Notes: generated from the letters alone by a model not told the origin. Positions 33,981-43,880 are shown, counted from the first letter of the stretch. The stretch: DNA of 64,000 bases from Haloarcula rubra (GCF_019599465.1 NZ_RKLR01000004.1:244162-308161); one strand, 5' to 3'. Program-made: numbers and translations.

Positions 33981-34325
33981 ATGGGATTCGACGAAGACGC
34001 GATAGACCCGGCACGGTTCCTCGAAGACGTGGAGATGCGCGTGGGCGAAGTCGTCGACGTTGCGGACTTCCCCGAGGCGCGAAAGGACGTCTACAAACTC
34101 GAGGTCGACTTCGGCGACGAGACGCTCCGGTCGGCGGCCGGCCTCACCGACTACTACGACCACGAGGACTTACTGGGCGCGCAGGTCGTCGCCGTGGTCA
34201 ACCTCGGGACCGTCTCTATCGCCGGGTTCGAGAGCGAGTGTCTGGTCACCGGCGTCGACGGCGGGGACGGCGTGGTCCACCTGACCACCGAACGGGACGT
34301 CGAACCGGGGACCCGCGTATACTGA
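33981..34325 (+). CDS. CsaA-like tRNA-binding domain protein
   Basis: A 114-residue stand-alone OB-fold of the EMAPII/tRNA-binding type: RVGEVVDVADFPEARKDVYKLEVDFG, then a VVAVVNLGTVSIAGFESECLV core. CsaA-like proteins bind tRNA and have chaperone-type roles in bacteria. An ATG follows the short divergent spacer of the sugar isomerase-like gene. Confidence 0.9.
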   Translation: MGFDEDAIDPARFLEDVEMRVGEVVDVADFPEARKDVYKLEVDFGDETLRSAAGLTDYYDHEDLLGAQVVAVVNLGTVSIAGFESECLVTGVDGGDGVVHLTTERDVEPGTRVY

Positions 34326-34400
34326 AGAGGAAAACTCTTCATAGCTTCCCTGTGAAGGTTCGATACCCATTAGTATCGGCAGTGTATACCATCCGTCAAT

Positions 34401-34610
34401 ATGAGCGTCGCACGAACCGTCGGCTGGACCGTCGTCGCCGTCGTCATGATGGCGCTGGCGGTCCCGTGGTTCCTCTGGGACAGTGCGGGTGTCGCGTTCG
34501 GCCTGCCGGTGTGGCTCTGGTGGCACGTCGGGTGGATGGTGCTCGCGAGCGTCGTCTTCGCCGTCTTCGCCCGGACCGACTGGGGCCTCGGCGTCGAGGG
34601 GGTGCACTGA
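34401..34610 (+). CDS. DUF3311-type small membrane subunit
   Basis: A 69-residue protein with two hydrophobic helices (VVAVVMMALAVPWFLW and WMVLASVVFAVFA) and the WDS segment between, matching DUF3311 proteins that accompany sodium:solute symporters. The stop precedes the symporter start by one base, so it is an accessory in the same operon. Confidence 0.82.
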   Translation: MSVARTVGWTVVAVVMMALAVPWFLWDSAGVAFGLPVWLWWHVGWMVLASVVFAVFARTDWGLGVEGVH

Positions 34611-34611
34611 G

Positions 34612-36141
34612 GTGGCCGAAACCGCTCTCCAACTGGGAATCGTCGGCGCGTACATGGTCGTCGCGCTGGCGGTGGGCGTCGTCGCCTACCGACTGACCGA
34701 CCGGAGCGCCGAGGACTACTACCTCGCGAGTCGGACGCTCGGCACCGTCGTCCTCCTGTTCACGACGTTCGCGACCCTCCTCTCGGCCTTTACCTTCTTC
34801 GGCGGGCCGAACCTCGCCTTCGCGGCCGGCCCCGAGTGGATTCTCGTGATGGGGTTGATGGACGGCATCATCTTCGCCGTCCTCTGGTACGTGCTGGGGT
34901 ACAAGCAGTGGCTGGTCGGCAAGCGCCACGGCTACGTCACGCTGGGGGAGATGCTGGGCGACCGCTTCGGGTCGACACCGCTCCGGGTGCTCGTCGCCGG
35001 CGTCAGTCTCGTCTGGTTGTTCCCGTACGTGATGCTCCAGCAGAAGGGGGCGGGACAGGCCATCGTCGGCCTGACCGAGGGCGCGGTGCCGTTCTGGGTC
35101 GGCGCGGGCGGCATCACGCTGTTCATGATAGCCTACGTCGCCGTCTCCGGGATGCGCGGCGTCGCGTGGACGGACACCTTACAGGGCCTGTTCATGCTCT
35201 CGCTGGTCTGGGTCGCCGTCGCGTGGATTCTGACCGCCGTCGGCGGCGCGGGCGAAGCCACCGCCGCGCTCGCCGAGACGAACCCCGAGTTCCTCGCGCT
35301 GGGCGGGGGGCTCTACTCCCCGCAGTGGATGCTCTCGACGGCCATCAGCATCGCCTTCGGCGTGACGATGTTCCCCCAGATAAACCAGCGCTTCTTCGCC
35401 GCCGGGTCGAAGAAAGTGCTGAAGCGCACCTTCGCGCTGTGGCCCGTGCTGGTCCTCTTGCTGTTCGTGCCGGCGTTCATGCTGGGCGCGTGGGCCGCCG
35501 GCCTCGGCGTGACGGTGCCGGAGGGGAGCAACGTCGTTCCGGCGTTGCTGGCACAGTACACGCCGACGTGGTTCGCGGCGCTGGTCATCGCCGGCGCGAT
35601 GGCCGCGATGATGTCCTCCAGCGACTCGATGCTCCTCTCGGGGTCCTCGTACCTGACCCGAGACGTCTACCGCCCGCTGAAGCGCGTCTTCGGCGAGGGC
35701 GAGGCGGCCGCGGAGGACGCACGCGAGGCGCTCGTGGCCCGCCTCGGCGTCGTCGTCTTCGCGACGCTCTCGTTCGTCGCCAGCCTCTACACGCCGGGGA
35801 CGCTCGTCCAGATAGGCGACACCGCCTTCAGCGGGTTCGCCCAGTTGACGGTGCCCGTCGCGCTGGCGCTGTACTGGCAGGGCACCACCCGGTACGGGAT
35901 GTACGCCGGTGTCGGCGGGACGCAGGTGTTCTACGTCCTGCACGTCTTCCCCGTCGTCGAGACGCTCGCCGGACTGGTCGGCGCCTCCGTCGCGCTCCCG
36001 ACCGCGTACATGGGCTGGACGCCGGGCATCGTCGGCATCCTGCTCGGACTGGTCCTGACGGTCGGCGTCTCGCTGGTCACCTCGACCGCGCCGGAGGAGG
36101 ACCCGGCGGTCTACCGGGTCGACGGCGTCGACGCCGACTGA
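34612..36141 (+). CDS. Sodium:solute symporter (SSS) family protein
   Basis: A 509-residue symporter with about thirteen transmembrane helices. Family segments include DYYLASRTLGT, FGGPNLAFAAGPEW, and TDTLQGLFML, plus the sodium-site region GAMAAMMSSSDSMLLSGSSYL in helix 8. The substrate (proline, pantothenate, acetate or other) is not assignable. The start is a GTG one base after the DUF3311 stop. Confidence 0.92.
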   Translation: MAETALQLGIVGAYMVVALAVGVVAYRLTDRSAEDYYLASRTLGTVVLLFTTFATLLSAFTFFGGPNLAFAAGPEWILVMGLMDGIIFAVLWYVLGYKQWLVGKRHGYVTLGEMLGDRFGSTPLRVLVAGVSLVWLFPYVMLQQKGAGQAIVGLTEGAVPFWVGAGGITLFMIAYVAVSGMRGVAWTDTLQGLFMLSLVWVAVAWILTAVGGAGEATAALAETNPEFLALGGGLYSPQWMLSTAISIAFGVTMFPQINQRFFAAGSKKVLKRTFALWPVLVLLLFVPAFMLGAWAAGLGVTVPEGSNVVPALLAQYTPTWFAALVIAGAMAAMMSSSDSMLLSGSSYLTRDVYRPLKRVFGEGEAAAEDAREALVARLGVVVFATLSFVASLYTPGTLVQIGDTAFSGFAQLTVPVALALYWQGTTRYGMYAGVGGTQVFYVLHVFPVVETLAGLVGASVALPTAYMGWTPGIVGILLGLVLTVGVSLVTSTAPEEDPAVYRVDGVDAD

Positions 36142-36204
36142 CGCCCGTCTGCCCCGTCGTCGCTCACCCTTGGCTGTGTAGAGGTGGTGCACAGCCGGAC
36201 GGCC

Positions 36205-36210
36205 GTTATC
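36205..36210 (+). promoter_or_regulatory. TATA-like element of the peroxiredoxin-like gene
   Basis: GTTATC is about 28 bases before the chosen ATG, which favours it over an upstream GTG. Confidence 0.35.
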
Positions 36211-36235
36211 TGTCGATGTGGCCAACGTCTCGTGC

Positions 36236-36718
36236 ATGACGCTGGAACAGTCGCAAGCGCCCGAATTCACACTCCAGAGCACCAGTGGCGAAGACGTCTC
36301 CCTCTCGGACCACCTCGGCGACGGCCCGACGGTCGTCCTCGTCAACCGGGGCCACTGGTGCAGTTTCTGCGCCGAACAGCTACAGACGTTCAGCGAAGTC
36401 TCCTACGACCTCTGGTTCAACGACGACGTCGACATCCTGCCGGTCGTCACCGACCCCATCGGCCCCGTGACGGAGATGCGGGACCGCTACGACCTCGACA
36501 TCCAACTGCTCGCCGACCCCGACGGCGAGGTCGCGGAGCAGTACAGCGGCACCGAGGAGACCAGCCACGGCCTCACCGGCATCGCCGCCACCTACGTCGT
36601 CGACGAGTCCGGGACGGTCCAGTACGAACAGGTCGCCGACCACCCCGCCGACCGGACTCACGGCAACTGGGTGCGGTACTTCATCCGCAACGGCTACGAG
36701 GACCCGTTCGGCGAGTGA
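36236..36718 (+). CDS. Peroxiredoxin/AhpC-TSA-like thioredoxin-fold protein
   Basis: A 160-residue redoxin. The active site is NRGHWCSFCAEQLQTF, a C-x-x-C (WCSFC) rather than the PxxxTxxC of classical peroxiredoxins, so it belongs to the redoxin/AhpC-TSA-like group. Thiol-peroxidase or disulfide reductase role in the cytosol. Start picked from a TATA-like element upstream. Standing alone between the symporter and the DUF2892 gene. Confidence 0.88.
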   Translation: MTLEQSQAPEFTLQSTSGEDVSLSDHLGDGPTVVLVNRGHWCSFCAEQLQTFSEVSYDLWFNDDVDILPVVTDPIGPVTEMRDRYDLDIQLLADPDGEVAEQYSGTEETSHGLTGIAATYVVDESGTVQYEQVADHPADRTHGNWVRYFIRNGYEDPFGE

Positions 36719-36778
36719 GGGCGGAGTCGCCGTGGCCGAGACGTGAACCTACAAGGGCGTCCGGGCCGACGGTCTCAT

Positions 36779-37177
36779 ATGGACGTACCTGAGAACGTCG
36801 GCGGCCGCGATAGACTCGCTCGTGCAGCCCTCGCAGTGGTCCTCACCATCGCCGCGATTCGCTCCTTCCGGAACGGCAAGCGCGTGCGGGGCCTGTTGGC
36901 CGGTGCGGGTGCGCTCGTCTTCGGGTTCAACGCGAGCACGAAGTACTGCGGCGTCAACGACGCCCTCGACGTCGACACGTCGGTCGGCGTCGCCGAGGAC
37001 GAGTCGGACGACGACACCGCCGTGGTATCGACCGACGACGAGACGACCGAGTCCGCGACGGAGAGCGCGACCGCCGGCGCGTCGCTGACCTGTGCCGCCT
37101 GCGGCGAACCAATCGTCGTCGGCGAGTCCCGAAGCCCGAACGAGGACGGCAAGACGGTCCACGACGCCTGCAAGTAA
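36779..37177 (+). CDS. DUF2892-like membrane protein fused to a treble-clef zinc motif
   Basis: A 132-residue protein. The first half (VGGRDRLARAALAVVLTIAAIRS, then FGFNASTKYCGVNDALDV) matches the DUF2892/YgaP pattern with two hydrophobic helices and a conserved Cys. An acidic Thr/Ser linker follows, and the tail has CAACG ... HDAC, a C-x2-C and H-x2-C zinc site. Fusion of the two is uncommon. Role unknown; YgaP relatives often carry rhodanese domains. Confidence 0.75.
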   Translation: MDVPENVGGRDRLARAALAVVLTIAAIRSFRNGKRVRGLLAGAGALVFGFNASTKYCGVNDALDVDTSVGVAEDESDDDTAVVSTDDETTESATESATAGASLTCAACGEPIVVGESRSPNEDGKTVHDACK

Positions 37178-37254
37178 CCGTTCGGTCGGCTACCCGTCGC
37201 CGACGCGGCGGGACTCTGGGGGTTTTTATAACCGTCCGTGACGGCAGTTGGGGT

Positions 37255-38163
<909 letters not shown>

Positions 38164-38241
38164 GAACGCGCGACGACTGTGTCGAGACCGTCCCACCTCG
38201 TTTTCGAGAGTCCCCACTCGACTACTGGTCCTGCGTCAGCA

Positions 38242-38258
38242 AACCGAAGTCGTTTAGC
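38242..38258 (+). promoter_or_regulatory. Promoter of the leader ORF and ValRS gene
   Basis: ACCGAAG (BRE-like) followed by TCGTTTAG is centred about 27-30 bases before the 22-codon leader ORF, not before the valS ATG. The transcript would thus start at or near the leader ORF start and carry it at its 5' end. Confidence 0.55.
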
Positions 38259-38282
38259 CCCCGGTTGGCCCACATACTGGTA

Positions 38283-38351
38283 ATGGCGCGTCGAGCAGTC
38301 TCCGGAGCCGTTCTCGTACCCGTCGTAGTAGGGGCCCCCACGCCCCACTAA
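38283..38351 (+). CDS. Valine-rich leader peptide upstream of ValRS (22 aa)
   Basis: A 22-codon ORF too short for normal gene calling. The peptide starts with two Arg and continues AVSGAVLVPVVVGAPT, giving six Val in the eleven residues 6-16. Three of the six are GTA, a rare codon in this GC-rich genome. It starts about 27 bases after a promoter-like element, so it would be leaderless, and ends 53 bases before the ValRS start. The pattern is like bacterial branched-chain leader peptides (IvbL has a similar Val run and ...GNAP end). Inference: a valine-sensing leader; translation is unproven. Confidence 0.6.
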   Translation: MARRAVSGAVLVPVVVGAPTPH

Positions 38352-38368
38352 TCCCCACCGCTCGACGC
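38288..38368 (+). promoter_or_regulatory. Potential RNA structures in the ValRS leader
   Basis: Two pairings can be read directly. GCGTCGAGC (38288-38296) is exactly complementary to GCTCGACGC (38360-38368) and encloses the Val codons. AGT-A-GGGGC (38327-38335) can pair with GCCCC-ACT (38342-38349) around a six-base loop, with a one-base bulge, across the last Val codons and stop. TTTT follows at 38377-38380. Ribosome position on the leader ORF would decide which can form; the mechanism is inference. Confidence 0.45.
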
Positions 38369-38404
38369 CCGCACCGTTTTCGACCGACACGCCGCAGTTC
38401 AGAC

Positions 38405-41158
38405 ATGAGTGACACACAGGACCCACCGACCGAGGAATCGCCAGCCGACCAGTCCGAGAGCATCGACGGGGAGTACGACCCCGCCGAGATAGAGCCCAAG
38501 TGGCAGGACCACTGGGTGACCGAGGACACCTACGCCTACGACGGCGACGCCGACACCCGCTTCACCATCGACACGCCGCCGCCGACGGTGTCGGGCAACC
38601 TCCACATGGGCCACCTCTACCAGTTCACCCTGCAGGACTTCGTCGCCCGCTACCACCGGATGGCCGACGATACGGTCTACTTCCCCTTCGGCTACGACGA
38701 CAACGGCATCGCCTCCGAGCGCCTGACCGAGCGCGAACTGGACATCCGCCACCAGGACTTCGAGCGCCGCGAGTTCCAGGAGAAGTGCCGCGAGGTCTGT
38801 ACGCGCTACGAGGACGAGTTCACCGAGGACGTTCAATCGCTGGCTATCTCCGTCGACTGGGACAACACCTACAAGACCATCGCGCCGGAGGTCCAGCGGG
38901 TCTCCCAACTGTCCTTCCTCGACCTCTACGAGCAGGGTCGGGAGTACCGCCAGCGCGCGCCGACCATCTGGTGCCCGGACTGTGAGACCGCCATCTCGCA
39001 GGTCGAACAGGAAGACGAGGACAAGCACACGAAGTTCAACGACATCGCTTTCGAACTCGTCGCGGACGGCGACGGCCCCGTCGAGGACGAGACCTTTACG
39101 ATTTCGACGACGCGCCCCGAACTCCTGCCGGCGTGTGTCTCCGTCTTCGTCCACCCCGACGACGACGCGAACCAGCACCTCGTCGGCGGCACCGCGCGGG
39201 TCCCGCTGTTCGGACAGGAGGTCCCCATCATCGCCGACGAACGCGTCGACATGGAGACCGGCTCCGGGCTGGTGATGTGCTGTACGTTCGGCGACCAGAA
39301 CGACATCGAGTGGTATCAGGCCCACGACCTGGACCTGCGACTGGCCATCGACGAGTCGGCGACGATGACCGAGGTGGCCGGCGACTACGAGGGCATGCAC
39401 ACTACCGAGGCCCGCGAGGCCATCATCGAGGACCTCGACGACGCAGGCTACCTGCTCGAATCGCGGGACCACGACCACACCGTGCAGGTCCACGAGCGCT
39501 GTGGCGTCGAAGTCGAGTACCTCGTCACCGAGCAGTGGTACATCAAACTCCTCGACAAGAAAGAGGAGTACCTGCAGGCCGGGCGGGACATGGAGTGGTT
39601 CCCGGAGAAGATGTACAGTCGCTACCAGCACTGGATAGAGGGCCTGGAGTGGGACTGGTGTATCTCCCGCCAGCGCGACTCGGGCATCCCGATTCCGGTC
39701 TGGTACTGCGACGAGTGCGGGGAGCCGATTCTGGCCGACCCCGAGCAACTGCCGGTCGACCCGCTCTCGGACGACCCGCCGGCCGACGGCTGTCCGGACT
39801 GTGGCCACGACACGTTCACACCCGAAGAGGACGTCTTCGACACGTGGGCCACCTCCTCGCTCACGCCGCTCGTGAACGCGGGCTGGGACTGGCACGCCGA
39901 CGGGTCGGCCGAGACAGCCGACCCGGTGGACCCGGACGACGACGCCGACGCGGACGACCCGCGCTCCATCACCGACGGCACCTTCGAGATGGAGATGCCG
40001 GAACTGTACCCGTTCGACCTGCGCCCGCAGGGCCACGACATCATCTCGTTCTGGCTGTTCCACACCGTCGTCAAGTGCTACGAGCACACCGACGAGGTGC
40101 CCTTCGAGAACGTCATGGTCAACGGGATGGTCTTAGACGAGAACCGCGAGGCGATGTCGAAGTCGAAGGGCAACGTCATCCCACCCAGCGAGGTGCTAGA
40201 GAACTTCCCGGTCGACGCCGCCCGCTACTGGGCCGCCGGCACCTCCATCGGCGACGACTTCCCGTACAAGGAGGGCGACCTCGAAGCAGGCGAGCGCCTG
40301 CTCCAGAAACTCTGGAACGCCTCCCGACTGGTCGACCAGTTGACGCCCGTCCACGACGATGTCGGCGACGTCGACGAGGCCGACCTCTCGGCCGTCGACC
40401 GCTGGCTACTGGCCGAACTGGACGCCACAATCGAGTCGGTCACCGCGAAGTTCGAGGACTACGCGTTCTCGAAGGCCCGCAACGAACTGCGGTCGTTCTT
40501 CTGGAACACGTTCTGTGACGACTACCTCGAAATCGCCAAGCAGCGACTCAGCGACGGCGGCGACGCCTCCACGGAATACACGCTCCTGACGGCCCACCGC
40601 ACCTTCCTGAAACTGTTCGCGCCGTTCCTCCCGCATATCACGGAGGAACTGTGGACGCGTGTCTACGACGCGGACGAGTCGGTCCACACGACCGACTGGC
40701 CCGTCGCGGGCGGCTACGAGGCCGACCTCGAAGCGGGCGAGACGGCGATGGAGGTCGTCTCCGCGCTCCGTCGCTACAAGACCGAGAACGGCCTCCCGCT
40801 GAACGCCGACTTAGAGCACGTCGAGGTGTACGGCCACGTCGAGGGCTTCGCGGCGGCCATCGCCGAGGCGATGCACGTCGAGACGCTGGAGACGTTCGAG
40901 GACGCCCCGGACATCACCACCGAAGTCAGCGACATCGACCTCGACTACTCCGTCGTCGGGCCGGAGTTCGGCAGCGACGTCGGCGCACTCGACAGCGCCA
41001 TCGAGGCCGGCGACTACGAGATAGACGGCGACACGCTGGTCGTCGCCGGCGGCGAGTTCGAACTCGACGCGGAGATGTTCGCCGTCGAGGAATCCCGTAC
41101 GTACTCCGGCGAGGGCGAGATGACCGAGACGGAGAACGCCGTCGTCGTCGTGCGGTAA
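38405..41158 (+). CDS. valS: Valyl-tRNA synthetase
   Basis: Class I synthetase of 917 residues that charges tRNA-Val. The HIGH motif reads HMGH in NLHMGHLYQF and the KMSKS motif AMSKSKGNVIPP; the editing (CP1) domain lies between, with zinc-binding-like CPDC and later CDEC/CPDCGHD pairs, and a C-terminal helical anticodon domain follows. An acidic tail at the N-terminus (TQDPPTEESPADQSES) is a haloarchaeal adaptation. The gene lies 53 bases after a Val-rich leader ORF and has no closer TATA-like element. Confidence 0.97.
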   Translation: MSDTQDPPTEESPADQSESIDGEYDPAEIEPKWQDHWVTEDTYAYDGDADTRFTIDTPPPTVSGNLHMGHLYQFTLQDFVARYHRMADDTVYFPFGYDDNGIASERLTERELDIRHQDFERREFQEKCREVCTRYEDEFTEDVQSLAISVDWDNTYKTIAPEVQRVSQLSFLDLYEQGREYRQRAPTIWCPDCETAISQVEQEDEDKHTKFNDIAFELVADGDGPVEDETFTISTTRPELLPACVSVFVHPDDDANQHLVGGTARVPLFGQEVPIIADERVDMETGSGLVMCCTFGDQNDIEWYQAHDLDLRLAIDESATMTEVAGDYEGMHTTEAREAIIEDLDDAGYLLESRDHDHTVQVHERCGVEVEYLVTEQWYIKLLDKKEEYLQAGRDMEWFPEKMYSRYQHWIEGLEWDWCISRQRDSGIPIPVWYCDECGEPILADPEQLPVDPLSDDPPADGCPDCGHDTFTPEEDVFDTWATSSLTPLVNAGWDWHADGSAETADPVDPDDDADADDPRSITDGTFEMEMPELYPFDLRPQGHDIISFWLFHTVVKCYEHTDEVPFENVMVNGMVLDENREAMSKSKGNVIPPSEVLENFPVDAARYWAAGTSIGDDFPYKEGDLEAGERLLQKLWNASRLVDQLTPVHDDVGDVDEADLSAVDRWLLAELDATIESVTAKFEDYAFSKARNELRSFFWNTFCDDYLEIAKQRLSDGGDASTEYTLLTAHRTFLKLFAPFLPHITEELWTRVYDADESVHTTDWPVAGGYEADLEAGETAMEVVSALRRYKTENGLPLNADLEHVEVYGHVEGFAAAIAEAMHVETLETFEDAPDITTEVSDIDLDYSVVGPEFGSDVGALDSAIEAGDYEIDGDTLVVAGGEFELDAEMFAVEESRTYSGEGEMTETENAVVVVR

Positions 41159-41242
41159 GCGACGGCCCGCGCTCGGCCGCCCGTCGCCGTGTGCATCGCC
41201 GCGACCAGTAGCGTCAATGGCGCCCGGAGAGTACGGTCACGT

Positions 41243-41419
41243 ATGCAAGACGAGGCGACGATACGGGACCGCATCGAGACGCTCCGCGAGGAGTACGACA
41301 GTCACGACCCTCCATCCTCCGAACTGGAGGACGAGGCCGAAGTGGCGATACTGCGCGCCATCGAGGAACTGGAGTGGGTGTTGGAGGAGCGCGACGAGGA
41401 CGACCCCTTCACCATCTGA
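41243..41419 (+). CDS. Small helical protein (58 aa)
   Basis: A 58-residue, strongly acidic protein, likely two helices (TIRDRIETLREEYD and AEVAILRAIEELEWVLEERD) with a DPPSSEL turn. No family recognised. Convergent with the DUF1405 gene. Confidence 0.6.
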   Translation: MQDEATIRDRIETLREEYDSHDPPSSELEDEAEVAILRAIEELEWVLEERDEDDPFTI

Positions 41420-41435
41420 ACGGGCGCCGGCCCGC

Positions 41436-42215
41436 TCACTCGGTCGCCGACCGGCGCTTCAGTTTCTCGACCCGCGTCGACAGCGCCCAGAACGTCGCGG
41501 CGAGGGTCAGGACGACGGCCCACCCGGCCGCGAGGTCGTGGGCCAACACGGTGTGGTCGAACGTGTAGGCACCCACCAGCGGCTCGCCACGGAGCCACGT
41601 GTGGTGTGGCCCGCCCAGCACCGGAACGAAGTAGTCTACCACGTCGTTGAAGCCGTACCAGACGACGGCGACGGCGACTGCCGGAACGGAGAAACTCGCG
41701 TAGCGGTGGATGAGGAACGCCTCGACTGCCATCGCCATGTGGCTCAGGACGAGGAACCAGTAGAGCCACGCCGCGATGCCACCCGGACCGTTGATGACCA
41801 ACTGGACGAACGGCGTCCAGAGGCCGAGTTTGATACACCCGAAGAAGGCGAGTACGTGCAACCACTCGGCGTCCCAGTCGAGTCGCCACGCGGCGAAGGA
41901 GAGGCCGATGAACATCGTCGCGACGGGTGAGTCGGGGATGAGGGGGTAGGCCAGCACCGGCGCGGCCCCCAGTTGCCCCTCGACGAGCGGCGGCGCGAGG
42001 TTCAGCGGCCGGCCGGCGTAGTACCAGAAGCCGAAGAGCGTCCCGACGAGGTTCACGAGGGCGATGGGCCACGCCAGCCGCAGACCGACGTTTTCGAGCC
42101 ACTCCGGAAGCGGGGCGACGTATCGCGGCAGTCCCTCGGTGCCGGGGACCGGCCCGTCGAAGACCCGCGCGACGATTGCCTCGATGCGCCCACCGACACC
42201 CTCCTGTGTGGCCAT
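41436..42215 (-). CDS. DUF1405-family membrane protein
   Basis: A 259-residue polytopic protein, about seven helices. Sequences such as PIALVNLVGTLFGFWYYAG, FPLIPDSPVATMF-like PLIPDSPVAT and GIAAWLYWFLVLSHMAMAVE match DUF1405 (YpjA-type), a Firmicutes/archaeal membrane family of unknown role. The start at MATQEGV avoids an upstream Arg/Thr-rich extension. Probably single-gene transcript. Confidence 0.85.
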   Translation of the reverse strand: MATQEGVGGRIEAIVARVFDGPVPGTEGLPRYVAPLPEWLENVGLRLAWPIALVNLVGTLFGFWYYAGRPLNLAPPLVEGQLGAAPVLAYPLIPDSPVATMFIGLSFAAWRLDWDAEWLHVLAFFGCIKLGLWTPFVQLVINGPGGIAAWLYWFLVLSHMAMAVEAFLIHRYASFSVPAVAVAVVWYGFNDVVDYFVPVLGGPHHTWLRGEPLVGAYTFDHTVLAHDLAAGWAVVLTLAATFWALSTRVEKLKRRSATE

Positions 42216-42278
42216 GTCTCCGCTGTGGGATGGGGCGGGCAAAACGCTAGCGGTCGGGCGAGTCGAGCGCACCCGCGC

Positions 42279-43763
42279 TCAGACGCGGACCTCGAACCGC
42301 GCGCCGCCCGCGTCGCTCTCGGTGACGTCGACGGTCCACCCGTGTCGGTCCGCGACGGTCTCGACGATGGCGAGTCCGAGTCCGGTCCCCCCGACGGCGG
42401 TGGTGAACCCCGTCTCGAACACCTCGTCGCACTCCTCCTCCGGGATACCCGGACCGTCGTCGGCGACGAAGAACCCCGCCCCGTCGTCGAGAGGGCCGAC
42501 GGTCACCGTCACGTCGGCCCCGGCGTGGTCGATAGCGTTGTCGACGAGGTTGTCGACGAGGCGGTTCAGTTCGGTCGGGTCCGCTTCGACGGTCGGGAGG
42601 TCGCCGACCGACAGCGTCGCCTCGCCGGTGCTGTGACTGGCCCACGCTTCGGTGACGGCGTCGGACAGGGCTACGGGTTCCGGCGTCGGTTCGACGTCGC
42701 CGTGTCTGGCGAAACTCCCGAGTTCGTCGGCCAGCGCGCCGATGCGGTCGTGACTCCGCTCGATAGCGTCCAGTCGGTCGTCGTCGCCACCGACGGCCTC
42801 CCGGAGCAACGCGACGTTCGAACTCGCGACCTGCAGCGGCGACCGGATGTCGTGGGCGACTTCGGCGAGGAACTGTTCGAGGCGTTCGGTGTGGCGCTCC
42901 AGCGACTGCTCGTAGTGTTTCCGGTCGCTGATATCGAACGTGATGCCGATGAGGCCGACGATGTCGCCGTCCTCGTCGCGCCACGGGACCTTCGAGGTGA
43001 GCGCCCACTCGTTGTACCGTTCCTTGTCGGTGACGACGTCTTGCTCGTAGTTGTCGTCCAGATGGTCGAAACTGTACGTCTCGCCGACCTCGTCGATTGT
43101 CTGTTCCTCCTTGTGGATGATGGGTTCGCCACGCTCGATGACCGACATGTCGTCGGCGTAGGTGTCCTCGGCGTGGGTCTCGGGGTAGATTTCGGCGTCC
43201 GTCTTGCCGATGGCCGCCTCGGGGTCGTCGACGTGTGCGTGACTCATCCGGACGTGGCGGCCCGCCTCGTCCTTGACGTACATGTGGTGCGGTATCTGCT
43301 CGAAGATGGTGTCGAGCAGACTGCTCTCGTAGGCGAGTCGCCGCTCGGTCCGAGCGTGGTCGACGGCGTTCTCGATGCGGTTCTCCAGCATCTCGAACGT
43401 CTCGCTGTCCCCGCTCTTCTGAACGTAGTCGGTGACGCCCGCCGAGATGGCCTCGCTCGCTACCTCCTCGCTCCCCTTCCCGGTGAACAGGATGAACGGT
43501 ACGTCGGGGTGTGTCTCCCGGACCTCTCGCAGGAGTTCGAGGCCGTCGACGGGGTCCATGTCGTAGTCAGAGACGACGCACTCGACGTCGCCGTCGGCGA
43601 GGCGCTCGGTCACCGCCGTCGGGTCGCTGACGGGGACGATGTCCAGCGTCTCGGACTGGCGAGCGAACATGGCCGTCGCCACTTCTAGAAAGTCTGCGTT
43701 GTCGTCGACGTGGAGGACCCGTATCTGTTCACTCTGGTCGATTGGGGGCCACTCCGAATCCAT
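42279..43763 (-). CDS. Hybrid sensor histidine kinase (REC-PAS-HisKA-HATPase)
   Basis: A 494-residue soluble kinase. An N-terminal receiver domain has the phospho-acceptor Asp in VVSDYDMDPVDG and the Lys in VQKSGD; a PAS-like domain follows around residues 150-270 (ITFDISDRKHYEQ end). The H-box is AEVAHDIRSPLQ, the N-box DNLVDNAIDHA and the G-box DDGPGIPEEE plus GGTGLGLAIV. No transmembrane helix, so it senses cytosolic or ligand-bound signals. A TATA-like TATTTTA about 28 bases upstream fixes the ATG. Confidence 0.93.
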   Translation of the reverse strand: MDSEWPPIDQSEQIRVLHVDDNADFLEVATAMFARQSETLDIVPVSDPTAVTERLADGDVECVVSDYDMDPVDGLELLREVRETHPDVPFILFTGKGSEEVASEAISAGVTDYVQKSGDSETFEMLENRIENAVDHARTERRLAYESSLLDTIFEQIPHHMYVKDEAGRHVRMSHAHVDDPEAAIGKTDAEIYPETHAEDTYADDMSVIERGEPIIHKEEQTIDEVGETYSFDHLDDNYEQDVVTDKERYNEWALTSKVPWRDEDGDIVGLIGITFDISDRKHYEQSLERHTERLEQFLAEVAHDIRSPLQVASSNVALLREAVGGDDDRLDAIERSHDRIGALADELGSFARHGDVEPTPEPVALSDAVTEAWASHSTGEATLSVGDLPTVEADPTELNRLVDNLVDNAIDHAGADVTVTVGPLDDGAGFFVADDGPGIPEEECDEVFETGFTTAVGGTGLGLAIVETVADRHGWTVDVTESDAGGARFEVRV

Positions 43764-43787
43764 TGGATACGCATTGTCTGCCGGGGG

Positions 43788-43794
43788 TAAAATA
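43788..43794 (-). promoter_or_regulatory. TATA box of the histidine kinase gene
   Basis: Minus-strand TATTTTA is about 28 bases before the ATG, matching a leaderless start. Confidence 0.55.
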
Positions 43795-43850
43795 CCACTA
43801 GCACGTCCGAGGCCGCCGACGTCAGTTCCTGTCCCCGCCAAGGACACGCG

Positions 43851-43860
43851 TTAAGTAAAT
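43851..43860 (+). promoter_or_regulatory. TATA box of pdxS
   Basis: TTAAGTAAAT is centred about 26 bases before the pdxS ATG. Confidence 0.6.
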
Positions 43861-43880
43861 CCAGTCCCAACCCACCGTCA

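Noticed and set aside
38399..40087. A 562-codon open frame antisense to valS
   Set aside because: Antisense to a recognised synthetase, with Val/Asp/Leu pattern mirroring valS codons and no domain.
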